Below are positions 5,471 to 7,198 of a stretch of 7,198 nucleotides of DNA, piece after piece. The notes beneath the pieces were generated by a model that saw only the letters and a list, made by a program, of their open reading frames with translations, was not told the DNA's origin and ran no database searches. Source of the stretch: an uncultured Leptolyngbya sp. (lineage in GTDB: Bacteria; Cyanobacteriota; Cyanobacteriia; Phormidesmidales; Phormidesmidaceae); the NCBI GenBank assembly GCA_937899365.1, contig CALBPH010000448.1, positions 1 to 7,198 on the forward strand. Direction: 5' to 3'. The translations under genes were made by a program, and so were the position numbers. Position 1 is the stretch's first letter. Each line of letters opens with the position of its first letter.

Positions 5471-6318
5471 TGCATATGAGTTTAATGGTGGGTGCCATCG
5501 CAACTGCAATCCTGCTCAGGCTGGCCCTCACCCACCGCTGTCTGCAACATGCCCATTGGCTAGCGGTCTTATCATTGCTGATTGTTTCACCCCTGCTATT
5601 ACTCACAACGGCGGTGGCCATTATCATCATGGGTCCCCATGGTCACATGGTCAGCCCAGTAGAAGGCTGGGTCAGCTACGGCACGGCCTGGATATTTGTC
5701 TTGGTTAGCATCGGTCTGCTCGGCTACTTGGGATGGCAGGCACGACTTAGCATTAACCATATCCAACGCTATCCCCAGCAGCAGCTCCATGGCACCGTTG
5801 CCCGGATCATGGACGCAGACACTGCCTTTAGCGCCCAAGTGGGTCTTTGGTCATCAGAATTAGTCATCAGCCAGGGGCTGCTGGACACCCTAGATCGAGA
5901 ACATCTGGTCGCTGTCATTGCCCACGAAAAGGCCCACTGCTACTACCGCGATACCTTTTGGTTCTTTTGGCTAGGCTGGTTAAGACGGCTAAGCCTATGG
6001 CTGCCCTACACCGATGAACTGTGGCAAGAACTACTCCTACTCAGGGAAATTCGAGCCGACAATTGGGCTACCGGTTCAGTTGACCGTCTTACCTTGGCAG
6101 AATCGCTGGTACAGGTGATTGCCGCCCCCCTTGCTCCCATCGCGCTGGCTAATTTTAGCTGTACCGCCCCCAGCAGTCGGTTGAGTCGACGAATTGATGC
6201 ACTCCTGTCGGACCATGATTATGGTTTTCAACCCCAGTGGTCGTTAATGACCACTGGATGTATTGCGGGTCTGGTATTGGGGCTATTTCCCCTATGCTCA
6301 ATTCCCTTTCACTACTAA
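5467..6318 (+). CDS. M56-family membrane metallopeptidase (BlaR1/MecR1 protease-domain type)
   Basis: A 283-residue integral membrane protein. Hydrophobic segments lie at about 4-22, 31-55, 72-90 and near the C-terminus at 242-278. The zinc motif HExxH is HEKAH (residues 153-157), and the third ligand is probably Glu194 in REIRAD, as in M56 peptidases. After about residue 235 there is only one hydrophobic segment, so the extracellular penicillin-binding sensor domain of BlaR1 is missing. It is therefore a protease without a recognisable sensor; it may sense membrane state or work with another protein. Its ATG is in the ATGA overlap with the repressor stop, pointing to translational coupling; ATG 5470 or 5476 are also possible starts. 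By analogy the cut target is the upstream repressor, which is an inference. It ends 56 bases from the convergent dnaX end. Confidence 0.87.
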   Translation: MMHMSLMVGAIATAILLRLALTHRCLQHAHWLAVLSLLIVSPLLLLTTAVAIIIMGPHGHMVSPVEGWVSYGTAWIFVLVSIGLLGYLGWQARLSINHIQRYPQQQLHGTVARIMDADTAFSAQVGLWSSELVISQGLLDTLDREHLVAVIAHEKAHCYYRDTFWFFWLGWLRRLSLWLPYTDELWQELLLLREIRADNWATGSVDRLTLAESLVQVIAAPLAPIALANFSCTAPSSRLSRRIDALLSDHDYGFQPQWSLMTTGCIAGLVLGLFPLCSIPFHY

Positions 6319-6773
6319 CCTGACACTCAGACGCCATCAGATGCGATTAACGTGACCAATTTGTTGGCAGCCAACTAAAACGGCACATCAGGCCCTGGCT
6401 CGGTAGACGGGGGAGCGCCCTTGGTCGGAGACTCAAGCGAGTCACTTGGCTCATCGTCTAAGTTAACAATTTGACCACTAAAGAACTGGGCAAAGCTCTT
6501 AACGCTTCGATCCAGGTCACTTTCTGCTTGCCAACCAGCGGCGTTGGCCGGCGGCGCTGCCTCTGGGGATGCTGGAGCCGAGGGCGCGGCTGGGGGCGCT
6601 GGCGCTGATGGATTAGGGGAACGACTAGACGGCGCAGCATTCTGTTTAGGTGGAGCGGGCTTTACCTGAGGTGCTGGCGGGCGAGAAGGCAGTGATATAG
6701 CAGCTGGGGGTGGGGCTGCTGGGGGCGGAGCGGCCACGTTAGCTGACTGGGCATCCACCAGGGTGACCCGTAA

Positions 6774-6776
6774 TTA
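6774..6776 (-). other. Second in-frame ochre stop in dnaX
   Basis: TAA between ETDFGC and LRVTLVDAQ, the latter matching the expected last strand of the C-terminal domain. A single change from CAA, AAA or GAA would produce it. Confidence 0.8.
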
Positions 6777-6794
6777 GCAGCCAAAATCTGTTTC

Positions 6795-6797
6795 TTA
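6795..6797 (-). other. First in-frame ochre stop in dnaX
   Basis: TAA after LSNEEIA, in the middle of the C-terminal domain and 21 bases before the second stop. The other two frames do not restore the family sequence over this stretch, so a frameshift does not explain it. Confidence 0.8.
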
Positions 6798-7106
6798 CGC
6801 TATTTCTTCGTTGCTCAAGCGGTCTTGAGCCATCCGCATGAGCTTATCGTTGGTAATCCCCACATTTGCTTCAACACCGTCACAGGCTAATAAATGACCA
6901 TGCTGCCGCATGAGTACCTGGGTGCCCATGGGCGTTAGCTGAGCGACTATTTTTGCCCAAATATCGCTGAGGCTGCCCATGGCAGGTGCCTCTATTTTTT
7001 TTGAAGGCGCTTTTGCAGCAGAAGATGCAGCCGGGGCAACATCAGGTTTAGTGCCAGAGTCGCTGTCAGGCTTGGCCTTGGGTTGAGGAGCTCCCGTCGG
7101 CTGCAC

Positions 7107-7133
7107 TGTTTGAACTGCTTGAACTGCTTGAAC
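7107..7133 (-). repeat. Three 9-bp repeats encoding VQA in the dnaX linker
   Basis: The unit GTTCAAGCA occurs three times in tandem on the minus strand (last codon ACA instead of GCA), coding VQAVQAVQT within the disordered linker before the C-terminal domain. Confidence 0.75.
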
Positions 7134-7198
7134 CGTTATGGGCGGCTCATCTACAACGGCTGGTGGAGCCGCCGCCGGCTCATTTACTGGCTGTGGGG

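Larger units (their letters stand above)
6375..7198 (-). pseudogene. dnaX: dnaX, DNA polymerase III gamma/tau subunit, C-terminal part, interrupted by two in-frame TAA
   Basis: DnaX is the clamp-loader ATPase of the replicase; tau also ties the polymerase core to the helicase. Only the C-terminal 271 sense codons are in the window; the AAA+ domain lies beyond the right edge, where the frame stays open. In order: a Pro/Ala/Gln-rich linker with a VQA repeat (7107-7133); the C-terminal DnaX domain starting at SLSDIWAKIVAQL and running through DKLMRMAQDRL; two stops, TAA 6797-6795 and TAA 6776-6774; the expected end of that domain, LRVTLVDAQ; a long Pro/Ala-rich segment (about 6540-6750); and the conserved-looking final segment FAQFFSGQIVNLDDE, ending at TAG 6377-6375. 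All pieces share one frame, so no indel is involved. Truncation at the first stop would remove the last strand of the domain and some 130 tail residues. The assignment rests on the domain order and the C-terminal segment as I remember them from cyanobacterial DnaX. Confidence 0.75.

Noticed and set aside
6363..6375. GTTGG/CCAAC hairpin as a dnaX or M56 terminator
   Set aside because: Only five base pairs, overlaps the dnaX stop codon, and no T run on either strand.
6458..6640. Minus-strand frame inside the dnaX tail
   Set aside because: Arg/Pro-rich shadow of the Pro/Ala-coding frame of dnaX; the main frame carries the recognisable C-terminus.
1..7198. Genetic code change or pyrrolysine/selenocysteine coding
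   Set aside because: Both TAG and TAA occur as internal stops and also as normal ends of psbT, nrdR, rpsA, psbB and dnaX in this window, and neither enzyme is one where such residues are known.

Overview
The window is cyanobacterial chromosome. It carries the last 90% of psbB (photosystem II antenna CP47), psbT, a vegetative-type nrdR-rpsA pair, and the motif GCGATCGC (HIP1, the octamer over-represented in many cyanobacterial genomes) at 1606-1613 and 2007-2014. Base composition looks roughly balanced. I do not assign a genus.

Layout. 1-1403 (+): psbB, 5' end off the window, ending at a strong hairpin terminator. 1549-1647 (+): psbT, too short for ordinary ORF calling, followed by a second terminator. 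1841-2353 (+): nrdR. 2354-2813: a 460-base gap that looks like a good sigma70-type promoter (GTGACA-17-TATCAT) followed by a long, structured leader of the next gene. 2814-3815 (+): rpsA, the three-domain cyanobacterial ribosomal protein S1, with its own terminator. 3928-3987: four 15-bp tandem repeats abutting the likely GTG start of a HAD-superfamily hydrolase (3985-4764, +). 4765-5026: a regulatory gap with an orphan minus-strand terminator, a perfect 12-bp palindrome and a large inverted repeat just upstream of a BlaI/MecI-type repressor gene (5027-5470, +). That gene overlaps by 4 bp a gene for a membrane M56 metallopeptidase (5467-6318, +). 6375-7198 (-): the C-terminal part of dnaX (DNA polymerase III gamma/tau), convergent with the peptidase gene and running off the right edge.

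The most striking observation is that two core genes are interrupted by in-frame stop codons with no frameshift: one TAG in psbB (codon 308 in family numbering) and two TAA codons 21 bases apart in dnaX. On both sides of each stop the protein sequence is well preserved, including ten chlorophyll-ligand histidines of CP47. TAA and TAG also end other genes here at the expected places, so a wholesale change of genetic code is unlikely. Sequence error, very recent decay, or local readthrough are the live explanations.

Functionally, psbB and psbT both serve photosystem II; nrdR (ribonucleotide reductase control), rpsA (translation) and dnaX (replication) are housekeeping genes; the repressor-peptidase pair is a self-contained signalling module whose signal cannot be read from sequence. 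Nothing here is a mobile element, CRISPR array, tRNA or rRNA.
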